DNA of 64,000 bases from Methanothrix soehngenii GP6 (GCF_000204415.1 NC_015416.1:1-64000); one strand, 5' to 3'; shown: positions 37,798 through 47,671, counted from the first letter of the stretch. Program-made: numbers and translations. The notes: generated by a model from the sequence alone, not told the origin.

Positions 37798-38997
37798 TCA
37801 TTTGGTCGCGCTTTGGGCATGCATTAGTTCACGGTGCTTGGCTAAAATCTCATCCGCCAGCCGGTCCAGACGGCGAAAATCGGCCTCCTTGGGATATCCT
37901 TTGGCCACCACCGGATCGAAGAGCTGCAGCTTGAGATTGGGCATAGCCTGGGTGATCTGTTCCAGCATCTTCCCTCCCCAGCCATATGATCCGATTATGG
38001 ATGCGTACCTGGTCTTCGGCCGGAGGGCATTGGCCAGGATGGCAGCATAAAGGGCCAGGGGATGAGCGCCAGAGAGCATCGTGGGCGTGCCAATTACAAT
38101 GGTTGAAGCATCGACTAGGGCCTCGGCCAGCAAACCTATATCGCTGTTGGTGAGGTCGAATCGTTTGACCTCGATTCCCCTGGCGATCAGAGCATCTGCG
38201 ATATAGTCGGTCATGGCTTTTGTCGAACCGTGCATGGAAACAAAGGGCAAAACCACCTGGTTTTTCACCTCGTCCGAGGCCCATTCTCCATAAGCATTTA
38301 GTATGAATTCTGGACGGGCATGGATGGGGCCGTGGCTGGGGGCAATGATGTCAATATCATAATTCGATATCCTTTCCAGGTGCTTTCTAATGTGCTGGCG
38401 GAAGGGCATCATGATCTCTGCATAATATCTCTTTGCCGCTCTATAGACCACTGCCTCATCTGCATATAGAGTGCTGGTGGCTAGATGCGATCCCAGAAAA
38501 TCGCAGCTGAAGAGAATTCTGTCCGCGGCAAGATAGGACAATATGGTATCTGGCCAGTGAACCCAGGGCGCGGAGATTATCTGCAGGCTCTTGCCTCCCA
38601 GATCGATTACATCGCCGTCCTTCAGCTCCTGCGTTCTCTTTTTATCCACCAGGCCGAACTCAACCAGCAGCTCCAGGCATCTGGCCGAGCCGGCAACTGT
38701 GGAATCGGGATATAGCTCAACCAGCCGGCCAAGGCTCCCGGTGTGATCCTGTTCGGCATGCTGGACTATGATGTAGTCGATCTTCTTTATGCCCAGAGCA
38801 TTCAGGTTTTCTATGAGCACATCGGCCATAGTAGAATCCACGGCATCGATGAGCGCGATCTTGTTCTTTCCCCGGACCAGATATGAGTTGTAGCTGGTTC
38901 CATCGGGCAGGGCGATAAGGGCATCAAAGAGCCTGCGGTCCCAGTCTATCGCCCCGATGGAAAATACTCCCGGCTTGATCTCTCTTACAAGGGTCAT
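37798..38997 (-). CDS. fprA: F420H2 oxidase-type flavodiiron protein
   Basis: 399 residues. N-terminal metallo-beta-lactamase-like diiron domain with HAEQDHTGSL (about 81), and ligands in SAPWVHWPDT and APSHGPIHAR. The C-terminal ~150 residues are a flavodoxin (VSMHGSTKAMTDYIADAL) that binds FMN. In methanogens this enzyme reduces O2 to water with F420H2. Rubredoxin lies 22 bases upstream on the same strand, so the pair forms an O2-detoxification unit. An inverted repeat ahead of rubredoxin may control both. Confidence 0.95.
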   Translation of the reverse strand: MTLVREIKPGVFSIGAIDWDRRLFDALIALPDGTSYNSYLVRGKNKIALIDAVDSTMADVLIENLNALGIKKIDYIIVQHAEQDHTGSLGRLVELYPDSTVAGSARCLELLVEFGLVDKKRTQELKDGDVIDLGGKSLQIISAPWVHWPDTILSYLAADRILFSCDFLGSHLATSTLYADEAVVYRAAKRYYAEIMMPFRQHIRKHLERISNYDIDIIAPSHGPIHARPEFILNAYGEWASDEVKNQVVLPFVSMHGSTKAMTDYIADALIARGIEVKRFDLTNSDIGLLAEALVDASTIVIGTPTMLSGAHPLALYAAILANALRPKTRYASIIGSYGWGGKMLEQITQAMPNLKLQLFDPVVAKGYPKEADFRRLDRLADEILAKHRELMHAQSATK

Positions 38998-39019
38998 CTC
39001 TCATCCACCTGGTTGCTAT

Positions 39020-39184
39020 TCATTTTAGCTCTTCGAAGTCGCTCTTTGATGCCCCACATTGGGGACAGGTCCAGCTGTCTGGCAATTCCTCAAAGGGAGT
39101 GTTGGGGGCGATGCCGGAGTCCGGATCTCCTATCTCAGGGTCATAGATGTAGCCGCAGAGAGTGCACTTATATTTTTTTGCCAT
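39020..39184 (-). CDS. Rubredoxin
   Basis: 54 residues from ATG 39184. The single Fe site is formed by [12 protein letters not shown] and [13 protein letters not shown], with the usual [18 protein letters not shown] between. It carries electrons in the cytoplasm, most likely to the FprA encoded next to it. A longer frame reaching 39337 exists but has no homology upstream of this Met. Confidence 0.95.
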   Translation of the reverse strand: MAKKYKCTLCGYIYDPEIGDPDSGIAPNTPFEELPDSWTCPQCGASKSDFEELK

Positions 39185-39229
39185 GAAAACCACTATCCTC
39201 TTTCTGCTAATCCTCTTTTTAGCCGATTC

Positions 39230-39247
39230 AAGGTATCTGGATACCTT
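39230..39247. promoter_or_regulatory. Inverted repeat, possible operator of rubredoxin-fprA
   Basis: AAGGTATC-TG-GATACCTT is a perfect 8-bp inverted repeat about 46 bases upstream of the rubredoxin start. Another GGTATCC half-like site follows at about 39251. The position suits a dimeric repressor controlling the O2-response operon. No regulator gene is adjacent. Confidence 0.5.
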
Positions 39248-39435
39248 TGATGGTATCCGGAAGCCTGAATCTATTATCTGAATCTTACTAGTCTCTATTT
39301 GAGTATAAGCGTTTGCCCAGCAAAGCAGTTTCCTCATGGAGCTTTGATCTGCTTATGAATGGATAGCATAAGCTTGAGAATGGAAAAGCTGAAATAATAA
39401 TGAATTAAATAGCCATCTTGATTCGAGGTGTTTTG

Positions 39436-39552
39436 ATGGACAGCACCGGATCAAAGAGAGAAGGTAAGTTCAAATGCAAGATCTGTCGCATGATATTTGA
39501 GTCGAAGGAAGAGCTGAAGTTTCATCTATTGGAGGAGCATAACAGAGGGTGA
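39436..39552 (+). CDS. Very small C2H2 zinc-finger protein
   Basis: 38 residues, with GAGGTG 5 bases before the ATG. The sequence FKCKICRMIFESKEELKFHL followed by LEEHNRG fits C-x2-C-x12-H-x4-H, a classic C2H2 finger, which fills nearly the whole protein. Single-finger proteins of this size occur in archaea and may bind DNA or RNA. It stands alone between rubredoxin and a secreted protein. Confidence 0.75.
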   Translation: MDSTGSKREGKFKCKICRMIFESKEELKFHLLEEHNRG

Positions 39553-39608
39553 TCGTCTCATAGCTGAGGAATTGAGAATCCCCGGTTCCTGACTGAATTA
39601 TCATATCA

Positions 39609-39615
39609 TTTTTTT
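39609..39615 (+). terminator. Possible U-tract terminator after the zinc-finger gene
   Basis: T7 about 57 bases beyond the stop of the zinc-finger gene, as expected for archaeal termination. Confidence 0.3.
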
Positions 39616-39787
39616 ATTATTGTTGGGGCTGGCATGCTCTTTTTATCTTTTTTCAGCTGATCTTTAGGCTATCGCTGCTGGTCAGGATCATTATTAGAGG
39701 GGAGTAGGCTATAAATATCAAGCCGCATATCTTTATCTTAATCAGCAGCCGAATTATGTTCCTAAAAAATGCGAGGAGACGGTTCTA

Positions 39788-40228
39788 ATGAGGTGGATTC
39801 TGATCTTGCTTATGGCGCTCTCTCTTTTGGCCTTTGCACAGGCAATGAGCGGCACTGATAAGGTTCAGAAGGTTGGCGGCGACTTTGGACGGGCGTGGCT
39901 GGAGAAAAATCTGGGGCCAAAGAGCAGTCCGCCTGCGGCTGGCAGTCAAAGCAATCTGAGCGAGGCGGACCCACTTAGCGAGGACTGGCTGGGCATAACC
40001 TCTCCTTTTAGTGCTGGCAATGAGACGAATGATAAACCCCAAAACGGCTCGAAACAGGATTCTCCATACTCTGTGAACAGGATTATGACCCCTGTTCACG
40101 AGATAGATGCCAGCTGGAACCAGAGTTCCGCTTTTGCAGGACTGCCCGAGCCTGACAAGAATGGGCTGATAAATGGCATTCCGGCAGAGATGTACTACTC
40201 AATAGGGCCGGCTTATTTCGACTTCTAA
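39788..40228 (+). CDS. Small secreted protein of unknown function
   Basis: 146 residues. Signal peptide MRWILILLMALSLLAFAQA, then a Ser/Asn/Gly-rich, low-complexity middle (KSSPPAAGSQSNLSE, ETNDKPQNGSKQDS) and a more ordered end (IPAEMYYSIGPAYFDF). No family recognised. The following 40229-40483 region holds no gene. Confidence 0.6.
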   Translation: MRWILILLMALSLLAFAQAMSGTDKVQKVGGDFGRAWLEKNLGPKSSPPAAGSQSNLSEADPLSEDWLGITSPFSAGNETNDKPQNGSKQDSPYSVNRIMTPVHEIDASWNQSSAFAGLPEPDKNGLINGIPAEMYYSIGPAYFDF

Positions 40229-40483
40229 TGCAAGGCGGATAATATGCTTGCACATGTGATTTTCCATAATGCCGAGCCTGATGGGAAGGATTGACGGCTT
40301 TCCAGTTGATCTGCAGCAATACTATGATCTGTTTGGCATCTGGAAAGAGGATGCTACATAGGCTGGCTCCGGCACTTTCCTCAGGTCAACGAGCGAGGCA
40401 CCTGCCGAGAGTGAGAGCTTTTGGTCTACCCCATAGCTATGAGATCAATTATTTTTTTAAGGCACATCTGAAAAAAAGATGTT

Positions 40484-43018
40484 TCATCCTACTGGAATCC
40501 ACAAGACGCTCATCTCTTCCACATCAACGTCTGCCTTTTCCAGGGGAATCTTGATCTCTTCGATCTGATCGGCCGCTACCTTCCATCGATCGGAGATCAG
40601 CGAAATCTCCTCTGCCAGCTTATCCTCGAGCTCCTCCAGCTCTCTCTCCTTTTCCTCTTTCTTCTCTTCTGCAGAGCGCAGACGCTCCTGAGTGCGAATC
40701 GTCATTGAGCGCCGGGATGCTGCCCCGCCCAGGCTCAGGGAGCGACGCCGGCCACCGAGAAGCCCTGATAGAAGATCGCCAGCACCGTGGAGCAGCTCTT
40801 CCTGTTGCCTCTGACGGGTATCTGTATTGAGCTCTCGAACCCTTCGATCAGCGTTGTTGAGCTGGGATTTTATTCGGTTGATGGAGGACTCATGCTTATC
40901 TTTGAGCTTCGCCATTTCAATATCTGCCTTATCCTCAGCTGCCTGGAAGCATCTTCTCTCAAAATCATTCCTCGACTCGCCCACCCTGGAGTACAAATCC
41001 AGGGCAGGATTGCGTAGGATGCTTATGCTGCGACTTCTTACTAGATGATCCTGCAAGGCGCTTTTCGCTTCTTTGAAGTAGGACGCTTTATCCAGATCTG
41101 CTTTAGCCAGCAGGTAAATTGCCCTGTCGGGCGGCCTGCTGGTCAGATCTCTATCATCATAATCGACGTTAATTGCCGACTTGGGATCGAAGCGTTTGCT
41201 AAGGGGGAAGAAAATCGCTTCCCATTCCTCGGTATGATCGACCGCTGCTTTATTGTCATCATATTTGAGATGGACACGGGCGATCAGGCCTGCTTGGAGC
41301 CGCTTTCCTCCGGGCATTGACCGCACCTGAGATGCCCAGGGGGCTGATGGATCCAGATAATAGACTGCAGTGGATGGATCCACTCGGGGAGCCACCTGGC
41401 TCTCATCCCTGGATATCTCTCCAGAGGCTGGAGGGAATCCACCAGAGCTTCTCCTGGTCATCTCCATTCCTCCTTCCTGCCGCAGCGTTTCCTGTGAGGC
41501 GGCAGCTGAGGCGATCTTGAAGCTCGTGCTAGCGGCGGTCCCATAGGCAGCCCCAGCGCCGGCGGAGGAAGAGGATATGGAAATGCTGCGCAGAGGGTGA
41601 TCACGGGTCAACCTCTCGATCTGGTTTCTATCTAAAGGTCCTGCCAGGTAGGACATAGACCACCGGCTGGTGAAGATCACCGGCTCTTTGGCCTTGGCCG
41701 ATTGAAGGACGAACTGTCGCTTGCCCAGGTTTGAGATCAGCCGGTCGAAGAGCTTCATGTCTGTCTGGCCGGAGACCGATTCGATTCCCTCCAGAATCCT
41801 GGCCTTATCCCTTTCCGTCTGCAGTCTGCCGATCATCCATGTCCCGGCATTGGACATCGCTTTGTAATCCAGATCAACCGGATTCTGAGTGGAGAGGACC
41901 ATGCCCACCCCGTAAGCCCGACCCTGCTTGAGAATGGTCAGGATCTGCTTTTTCGATGGCGGCTCGGCGGTAGGTGGAGCGAAGCCAAACACCTCATCCA
42001 TATAGACCAGCGCCCTGAGGTCCGGAGTTCCAGATTGTCTTCGCATCCAGGTTATCAGCCTGGAGAGGATTAAAGTGACCACGAACTGTCGCTCGGCTTC
42101 TGAGAGATGAGCTAGATAGATTATTGAGGCCTGTGGTTGGCCACGGGAGGAATACAGCATTCTCTCGATATCAAGGGGAGGTCCCGCCATCCAGGCGGCA
42201 AAAGAGGGGGATGCAATCAGGCCGTTGAGCCTTATTGCTAGACGGTCTCTCTCCTTCTGGGGATAGAAGCTATCGATCTCAAACACCCCCAATTTTCTCA
42301 TGGGCGGATGCCGTACTTGAGAGATCAGAGATCCCAGGTCCAGATCCCGGCCCTCGCTCCAGGCCTTCTCGATGATGTTTGCCAGGAGAATGTGCTCCGG
42401 GCTGGAGATGGGGTCAGCATCGATCCTGGCGAGCACCAGGAAAGAGGAGACCAGGCCCTCGATCTCATCCCGCCCGATCTCCGCCTGCGAGGAGTCGGAC
42501 CAGTCCAGCCTGGGGGCAACAAGCGATCCGACCACATTGATCGGGACCCCGGATACTGAACCTGGGGTGTAAATGGTACAACTCGCAGAATCGGCAAGCT
42601 TTTGCATTCGGTCTGGCCCTATTCCCCATTCTGCCAGACCAGACCTCCAGCTTTCTGATATCTGGACGGCGAGCTGATCGGTGCCGGTAGCTTGGCTTTT
42701 TGCTTCAGCCTCATTGATCCAGGGGAGAAAGTCTCGGGGAGAGAACGATGGGAAGTTCAGGAGCAGGTTGCCCATATCCCCTTTTGGATCCAGTATAAGG
42801 CAGGGAATTCCCGAGGAGAGAGCCTCCTCCAGCATGACTATTCCAAGGCCTGTCTTGCCCGAGCCCGTCATTCCTACGATGATGCCATGGGTGGTCAGGT
42901 TGCGGGCATCGTAAATGATGTCCCTCTGCATGCGTTGGCCGCTAACCGGGTCGATTACTCCTCCCAGGAACATCTCGCCCGGCTGGATCGCCTGGTTCCC
43001 CTGGTTCCCTGCAGTCAT
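40484..43018 (-). CDS. HerA-like ATP-binding protein with long coiled coil
   Basis: 844 residues. Walker A GMTGSGKTG (about residue 51) follows the beta-rich start GEMFLGGVIDPVSGQRM. Walker B lies in ALVYMDEVFGFAPP, and an Arg-rich sensor region in KQGRAYGVGMVLSTQNPVDL, as in HerA/FtsK-type pumps (DUF853-like). The last ~180 residues (IEMAKLKDKHESSINRIKS and on) form a long coiled coil. HerA relatives form hexameric rings that move DNA, but no NurA or other nuclease gene is adjacent, so the process is unknown. Confidence 0.85.
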   Translation of the reverse strand: MTAGNQGNQAIQPGEMFLGGVIDPVSGQRMQRDIIYDARNLTTHGIIVGMTGSGKTGLGIVMLEEALSSGIPCLILDPKGDMGNLLLNFPSFSPRDFLPWINEAEAKSQATGTDQLAVQISESWRSGLAEWGIGPDRMQKLADSASCTIYTPGSVSGVPINVVGSLVAPRLDWSDSSQAEIGRDEIEGLVSSFLVLARIDADPISSPEHILLANIIEKAWSEGRDLDLGSLISQVRHPPMRKLGVFEIDSFYPQKERDRLAIRLNGLIASPSFAAWMAGPPLDIERMLYSSRGQPQASIIYLAHLSEAERQFVVTLILSRLITWMRRQSGTPDLRALVYMDEVFGFAPPTAEPPSKKQILTILKQGRAYGVGMVLSTQNPVDLDYKAMSNAGTWMIGRLQTERDKARILEGIESVSGQTDMKLFDRLISNLGKRQFVLQSAKAKEPVIFTSRWSMSYLAGPLDRNQIERLTRDHPLRSISISSSSAGAGAAYGTAASTSFKIASAAASQETLRQEGGMEMTRRSSGGFPPASGEISRDESQVAPRVDPSTAVYYLDPSAPWASQVRSMPGGKRLQAGLIARVHLKYDDNKAAVDHTEEWEAIFFPLSKRFDPKSAINVDYDDRDLTSRPPDRAIYLLAKADLDKASYFKEAKSALQDHLVRSRSISILRNPALDLYSRVGESRNDFERRCFQAAEDKADIEMAKLKDKHESSINRIKSQLNNADRRVRELNTDTRQRQQEELLHGAGDLLSGLLGGRRRSLSLGGAASRRSMTIRTQERLRSAEEKKEEKERELEELEDKLAEEISLISDRWKVAADQIEEIKIPLEKADVDVEEMSVLWIPVG

Positions 43019-43206
43019 GATAAGGCTCTCCTGTATCCTCTCAAATGATCCCAGGTTTGCTGGATGGGATAATTCTCCCGATCGTCATCAAATCTAATGC
43101 ACCTTCTCTTGCGAATGTAGATCAACCCCAATCAAGGCTTTCTGTGTCTTATCCTGAAGCCTGACATAAATGATGCTAGGATTATATGTTACCCACATTC
43201 CGCAGT

Positions 43207-44116
43207 TCACCCCATCACATAATACTTTTTGCACTCACTACCTAATAATTCCAGAATGGTTTTCTGGGGATCGCTTAGATGTATAACTGTTTTTATGATT
43301 GTTTCACCGTCCATAATAGCCGATGCTATAACGCCCATAAAAATCTCAAAGACCCAGCGCATTGTGGGTCGCTGTGTTGGTTTATTTAGCTGATTGGGCA
43401 CAGTCTGGCCGGTTTTCTTGAGTTCTTGCCTGAGCTTCCATTCAGCAAATGAATATATTAGAAGACTTAACACCATAATCATGCAAAGTGCTTCTATTCT
43501 CTCCTCTTTTTTGAGATAGACCTCAGAGACATGGAAACTTTTGTCCTTCAAGAATCTGAATCCACGTTCCACCGCTTGCTGTCCTTTATAATAATTTAGC
43601 ATAACCTCGGGATCAAGATCGACCTGATTACTGGCTAAAACGAATCGACCTAAGTTCTTGCGAGCTTCGATCAGAGCTTCTTCATTTAATTTAATTTCTC
43701 CCTGAATCATATAGCTCGCAGTTAAAAGCTCATCTTTTTTCGGTCTTCCTCGTTTCTTTTCTGCTTTTTCCATAACAGGCACAACCCGCACATTATCGAG
43801 GAGATGATGTGGATGTGAGGATTGCCATAATCTCAAATCATTATCAGCGTCCGGTATGCAGGCAAATTTCTTTCTCATTAGCTTTTTGAGATCTTTTCCT
43901 GCTTCTATAGTTTCTTTCTCTATTTTTCTCTCAAATGTCTTTTCATTCCTCTCGTTCATTTCTTTGGACCAAACAACAACTGCACGCTGAGGGACGCCGC
44001 CATAATTGATATCAGTAGCATAAAAAGCGTATCGTGGATCGCTGCCAGGAATCATATTTAAGTTGGAACTGAGGAGCTCTTGAGCTTCTGCCACCGTAGC
44101 AGGCATATGTGTAATC
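43207..44116 (-). pseudogene. IS1634-family transposase, 3' part
   Basis: C-terminal part of the interrupted transposase, beginning at ITHMPATVAEAQELL. The late catalytic region is in QQAVERGFRFLKD (the Glu position), followed by EERIEALCMIMVLSLLIYS. The frame is open but has no start of its own in the host element. It joins exactly to the 5' part once the guest IS and one duplication are removed. Confidence 0.85.
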
Positions 44117-45574
44117 CATGCGTCTTCGGTTAGCAGATCATTCCTAGCACAATCGTTATAAATGCACATTAATTTATCTTCTGAAATAGTTCATCTAATA
44201 AGATTTATATGGAATATGTGATACTATATTCAATCCAAGGGATTAGCATGCGAAAAGGAGTATCACAAATTGAGAAAGATATAGTCGAGCAAGAACTAAC
44301 CAGGATGTTTGAATCCAAGTGGATTCGAGATAAAGCAAGAGAGAGCGGATTGATCGAAAGAGAAAGAAAGATTGATCCAGTGATAATGTTTTGGACTCTC
44401 GCTATCGGCTATGGCTCACAGTTGTATCGAACTATAGTGGAGTTGAAACGCGTTTACGAAGTCAGAGGGAAAGTATCAATTTCAGACAGCAGTTGGCATG
44501 ATCGTTTCACTCCAGAACTGGTAAAATTTCTCAGAGAATGTGTGATTCACGGCATAGAGCACATTTCTGAAGAACCCAGTAGGATTTTGGGTGACCGTCT
44601 AGCTAGCTTTCGGGATGTAATGATTCAAGATAGCACTATTATTCGGCTTCATAAAAGCCTTGCTGATAAGTGGCCAGCCACTCGTTCCCGAAAAGTGGCT
44701 GCAGGAGTAAAAGTGGCATTTTTAACAAGTGCCATAGCCAATAGTCCAAAAAGCATTTCGATACTGCCTGAGAATACCAACGATGTAAAGACCTTAAAAA
44801 TAGGTCCCTGGGTAAAAGATATAATATTATTAATAGATCTAGGATTTTACAAATATCAACTGTTCAGCAGGATAGTTGAAAACGGCGGATCCTTTGTCTC
44901 TCGCCTCAAGAGCAATGCAAATCCCTTAATAGTAGGAACAAATCAGGTACGCAATACCCGTGGCGTTGATCTAAACGGGAAACATTTGAAAGATATTAAA
45001 CTAGAAAAATCCGATGATATTTTTGATGTAAATGTGGAAGTATCATTTGACCGAAGATCCTATCGCGGCGAGAGCAAAAAAGATAATAAGATATTTAGAT
45101 TAGTCGCCATTTATAATACCGAAGCAGAAGAACATCACTTTTATCTAACTAATATTTCATCAGATATATTAAATGCTTCAGAGGTTGCAGCGGTTTATTC
45201 TGGGAGATGGGAAGTCGAACTCATCTTCAAAGAATTGAAGAGCAGATATGCGCTAGATCAGATAACAACAAAGAGCCCATACGCGATTGAGGCCTTAATC
45301 TGGGTCTCAATTTTGACGCTTCTTGTCAGCAGAAAATTGTATTCGATAGTGCGAAAACTAAATCCCGGTGCCAAAATGGTTCGCTTTACTCAATTGAGAT
45401 GGAGTAACATCTTTGTCCAAAATTCCTCGCATCTATTGTCTGCGATATTGGATTACCTTGGAATAGAGCATGATTTCTCTACAGTCTTAAATGTGTGTTC
45501 AAGTGAGGCACTTGATCCGCATGTCAATAGAGAACGATTCAGGGAGGGATTGTGGTCTTAACCGAAGACGCATG
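44117..45574 (+). mobile_element. IS4-type insertion sequence nested in the IS1634-type element
   Basis: A perfect 16-bp inverted repeat (CATGCGTCTTCGGTTA at 44117; complement at 45559-45574) bounds the element. A 10-bp target duplication ATGTGTAATC flanks it (44107-44116 and 45575-45584). Deleting the IS and one duplication restores the host transposase frame (TETKWITHMPAT). The guest is intact and is the younger insertion. Confidence 0.92.
44209..45561 (+). CDS. IS4-family transposase
   Basis: 450 residues. DDE motifs: Asp in VMIQDSTIIRLH, Asp in LLIDLGFYKYQL, and Glu in the family signature YSGRWEVELIFKELK (Y-x2-R-x3-E-x6-K). No frameshift, so probably functional. ATG 44248 (MRKGVSQIEKD) is an alternative start. 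It is transcribed opposite to its host transposase. Confidence 0.93.
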   Translation: MEYVILYSIQGISMRKGVSQIEKDIVEQELTRMFESKWIRDKARESGLIERERKIDPVIMFWTLAIGYGSQLYRTIVELKRVYEVRGKVSISDSSWHDRFTPELVKFLRECVIHGIEHISEEPSRILGDRLASFRDVMIQDSTIIRLHKSLADKWPATRSRKVAAGVKVAFLTSAIANSPKSISILPENTNDVKTLKIGPWVKDIILLIDLGFYKYQLFSRIVENGGSFVSRLKSNANPLIVGTNQVRNTRGVDLNGKHLKDIKLEKSDDIFDVNVEVSFDRRSYRGESKKDNKIFRLVAIYNTEAEEHHFYLTNISSDILNASEVAAVYSGRWEVELIFKELKSRYALDQITTKSPYAIEALIWVSILTLLVSRKLYSIVRKLNPGAKMVRFTQLRWSNIFVQNSSHLLSAILDYLGIEHDFSTVLNVCSSEALDPHVNRERFREGLWS

Positions 45575-46288
45575 ATGTGTAATCCATTTTGTTTCTGTAC
45601 CCATTAGTTTAATATTTTCTTCAGTATACAGAGCGCTATCAGCGACCCAAAAATTATCATCATCTAAATCGATCGCTTGTTGCGTTTTTTGTATCATCTC
45701 CATTAAGCTTTTCTTATCAGATTTGTTCCCAGAGTAAGCTTCAGTGAAGAGAGGCAAGCCAAACTGATTTGTGACCATGCCGAGGACAAACCTCTTCAGA
45801 TCCATTCTACCATCTTTGGCATGGCCAAAAGTAATTTTAATAGAATCGGTACTGTCTGGTGCATCATTCTCATATTTTCCATAAACTCCGAAGTTTGTTG
45901 TGTCTGCATGAAGCAGTTGAGTTCCAAAGGAAAATTGTTTCATGATGTGCAAAGAGATCTCATTGAAAAGCTCGGTAGCACCGTATTTGTAGATCGCATC
46001 GAGTGTCCTTCCAACGACATCATCATTGAGGTCAGTCGGACAAATTCCTTTGCCAAGTAGCTTTTCGGTAGGGATTGTCTTGAAAAAATTAGGAAAGAGG
46101 TAAAGTCGCTGACCAGTATAACCCAAGCCATTCAGGATCATAGCTTTAATAATTACTGAATGGGGAAGATTTCGCGAGCCTCTCTTTGGAAGAACCCGAT
46201 CAATTACATCCGCGAGATTCAATGCATCGAATGAGCCTGCTACAATGCCAAGGTGGCCTATCAAGTAAGATTGGACATCCATCTCCAT
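45575..46288 (-). pseudogene. IS1634-family transposase, 5' part
   Basis: N-terminal ~238 residues with the DUF4277-like start (HLGIVAGSFDALNLADVIDR, PTDLNDDVVGRTLDAIY) and the first catalytic Asp in LLHADTTNFGVYG. The native reading ends at KWITH, where the IS4-type element entered; the open frame then runs a few codons into the guest (to 45539). Confidence 0.88.
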
Positions 46289-46555
46289 GCTGCTTCCCTT
46301 CTGGGAAGAAGCTGTAGCTGCTATTAAATAATCTTTCCTATTTTAATCACAGGCTATTTCTTGGATTATTTTATGCGAAGTGCGGAATGTGGGATGTTAG
46401 ACTGAAAGCGAAATATTAAAATGTATCGCAATTGAATTGTTGAGTTGATCGCTCCAACCGATATTTGATGATCTATCAATATGACAATCTAGTGAGCTAT
46501 CAGCAAAACTATCTATATACTATGAGCTCTAAACATATACCAGAGGTAGGGCGGC

Positions 46556-46985
46556 ATGACTGAGCAAGAATCATTCTGGGAGAACGAGAGCTTTGTGGTG
46601 GTCACAGATAGGACAAAGCCGGCCATGAAGTGGACAATCGAGGAGCTGGAGAAGAAAAGGAAAGAGGATCTACATCGTCGATTTGTCAGACGATCCTGAA
46701 AAAGGAAGCGTATCACAATTTTCCGATCTATCCCCTGAAATAGATTGTGCAGTAATTGGTCTGACAAAAAAGGATCCTGCACATGCAGTTGAAGAGCTAA
46801 AGACAATCGGCATCAAGAATTTCTGGATACACTGGAGAACGGAGACTGATGGGACCAAGAAGATGAGTCAGGATGCGGTGGTGCATTACATAGCCGGCAG
46901 ATGCCCCATGATGTACCTGGCCGATAAGGGATTCAATATGCATTCCATACATAGAGCAGTGGCGAAGATATTAGGCAAATATTAG
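46556..46985 (+). pseudogene. CoA-binding-domain protein with a +1 frameshift
   Basis: Two frames encode one protein. MTEQESFWENESFVVVTDRT starts at ATG 46556 with AGAGGTAGGGCGG upstream; after about 38 codons the frame must shift to read IYIVDLSDDPEKGSV and on to MHSIHRAVAKILGKY at 46985. Removing one G of GAGG near 46668 joins them into about 142 residues. The Rossmann pattern and WIHWRTETDGTKK resemble the CoA-binding family of small proteins. Decayed gene or single-base sequence error. Confidence 0.7.
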
Positions 46986-47123
46986 GAAGTAATAGGCATA
47001 CCATAAGGGGATACAGGTGAGAATATAAGGTAAAATTCATAGGTAATAACCAGGAGAAAACCCAGGAACGATATAATATAAATTAAATAAATAGATATAT
47101 TCTAATAGGGCTTGATGGCAAAA

Positions 47124-47132
47124 TATATATAA
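47124..47132 (+). promoter_or_regulatory. TATA-like element before the hairpin-rich segment
   Basis: ATATATATA in an AT-rich stretch (47070-47135) precedes the GC-richer hairpin cluster by about 25 bases, the usual archaeal TATA-to-start distance. Placed by pattern only. Confidence 0.4.
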
Positions 47133-47149
47133 CTTTAGCGAGGACCTCT

Positions 47150-47480
47150 AAAGCATGTCGTGGCTCTTAATTCGCAATTTTAGTCGAGAGCACGGACGCG
47201 ATGCGTCCTTAGATGCATCCATGATTAAACCCGGCCTATAAGGCCCAATCCGATGGCTCGGATTGGGTATTGAATGCCGAATGTGCGCTATGTTGATTGT
47301 TCGAGCATAGATGTTATTCATTCTCTGAAAGCATCGATGAACGGGATCAATCTCTTGATTCAAAACAAAGACATTGCGCTGCAATATAGCATTCAGAATA
47401 GAAGTTTTGAGGCAATGCCAGATCAGATCCAATAAGACCGGATCTTTCAAGCTGAATCCATCAGCAAGGATTCATCATAT
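47150..47480 (+). ncRNA. Candidate structured non-coding RNA
   Basis: No credible protein is encoded, yet the segment holds at least eight local inverted repeats: GGACGC/GCGTCC (47194-47208), GGCCT/AGGCC (47233-47245), CCCAATCCGA/TCGGATTGGG (47244-47267), CTATG/CATAG (47288-47310), ATCAA/TTGAT (47346-47359), ATTGC/GCAAT (47373-47385), AGATCC/GGATCT (47425-47445) and GAATCC/GGATTC (47454-47473). RNase P, SRP and tRNA signatures were looked for and not seen. The strand is inferred from the TATA-like box at 47124. An array of small repeats is an alternative. Confidence 0.45.
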
Positions 47481-47671
47481 CTGATCAGCATAAGCAGATT
47501 AATTAAGTGATAAGTATAAAAAACATAGAAAGAAATGGCCGGATGAAGCCCTTCTGGTCTGCAAACTCGAGAGACTCCATCAGGTTGATTGCTCTAAATA
47601 GCGCCTATGCATTAAAGCATTTTGGCGCTCCAAGGCAAACACCGCGGCCAACTCTTTCAAGGAGTTGGAAA

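Larger units (their letters stand above)
43192..46393 (-). mobile_element. IS1634-type insertion sequence, interrupted by an IS4-type element
   Basis: Terminal inverted repeats CCCACATTCCGCA start at 43192 and, on the opposite strand, at 46393. Both sides carry the 6-bp target duplication ATGTTA (43186-43191 and 46394-46399). The element encodes one transposase, split by an inserted IS at 44117-45574. Without the guest the element is about 1.73 kb. Confidence 0.88.

Noticed and set aside
40787-43097. Plus-strand frames opposite the HerA-like gene
   Set aside because: They are shadows of the strongly supported 844-residue ATPase on the other strand.
47148-47450. 100-residue minus-strand frame over the hairpin-dense segment
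   Set aside because: It has no family features and the DNA is dominated by inverted repeats, which fits RNA structure better than coding.
47150-47480. RNase P RNA, SRP RNA or tRNA
   Set aside because: The conserved core motifs of each were looked for by eye on both strands and not found.
47190-47480. CRISPR array
   Set aside because: The inverted repeats are all different and there is no regular repeat-spacer period; no cas genes are present anywhere in the window.
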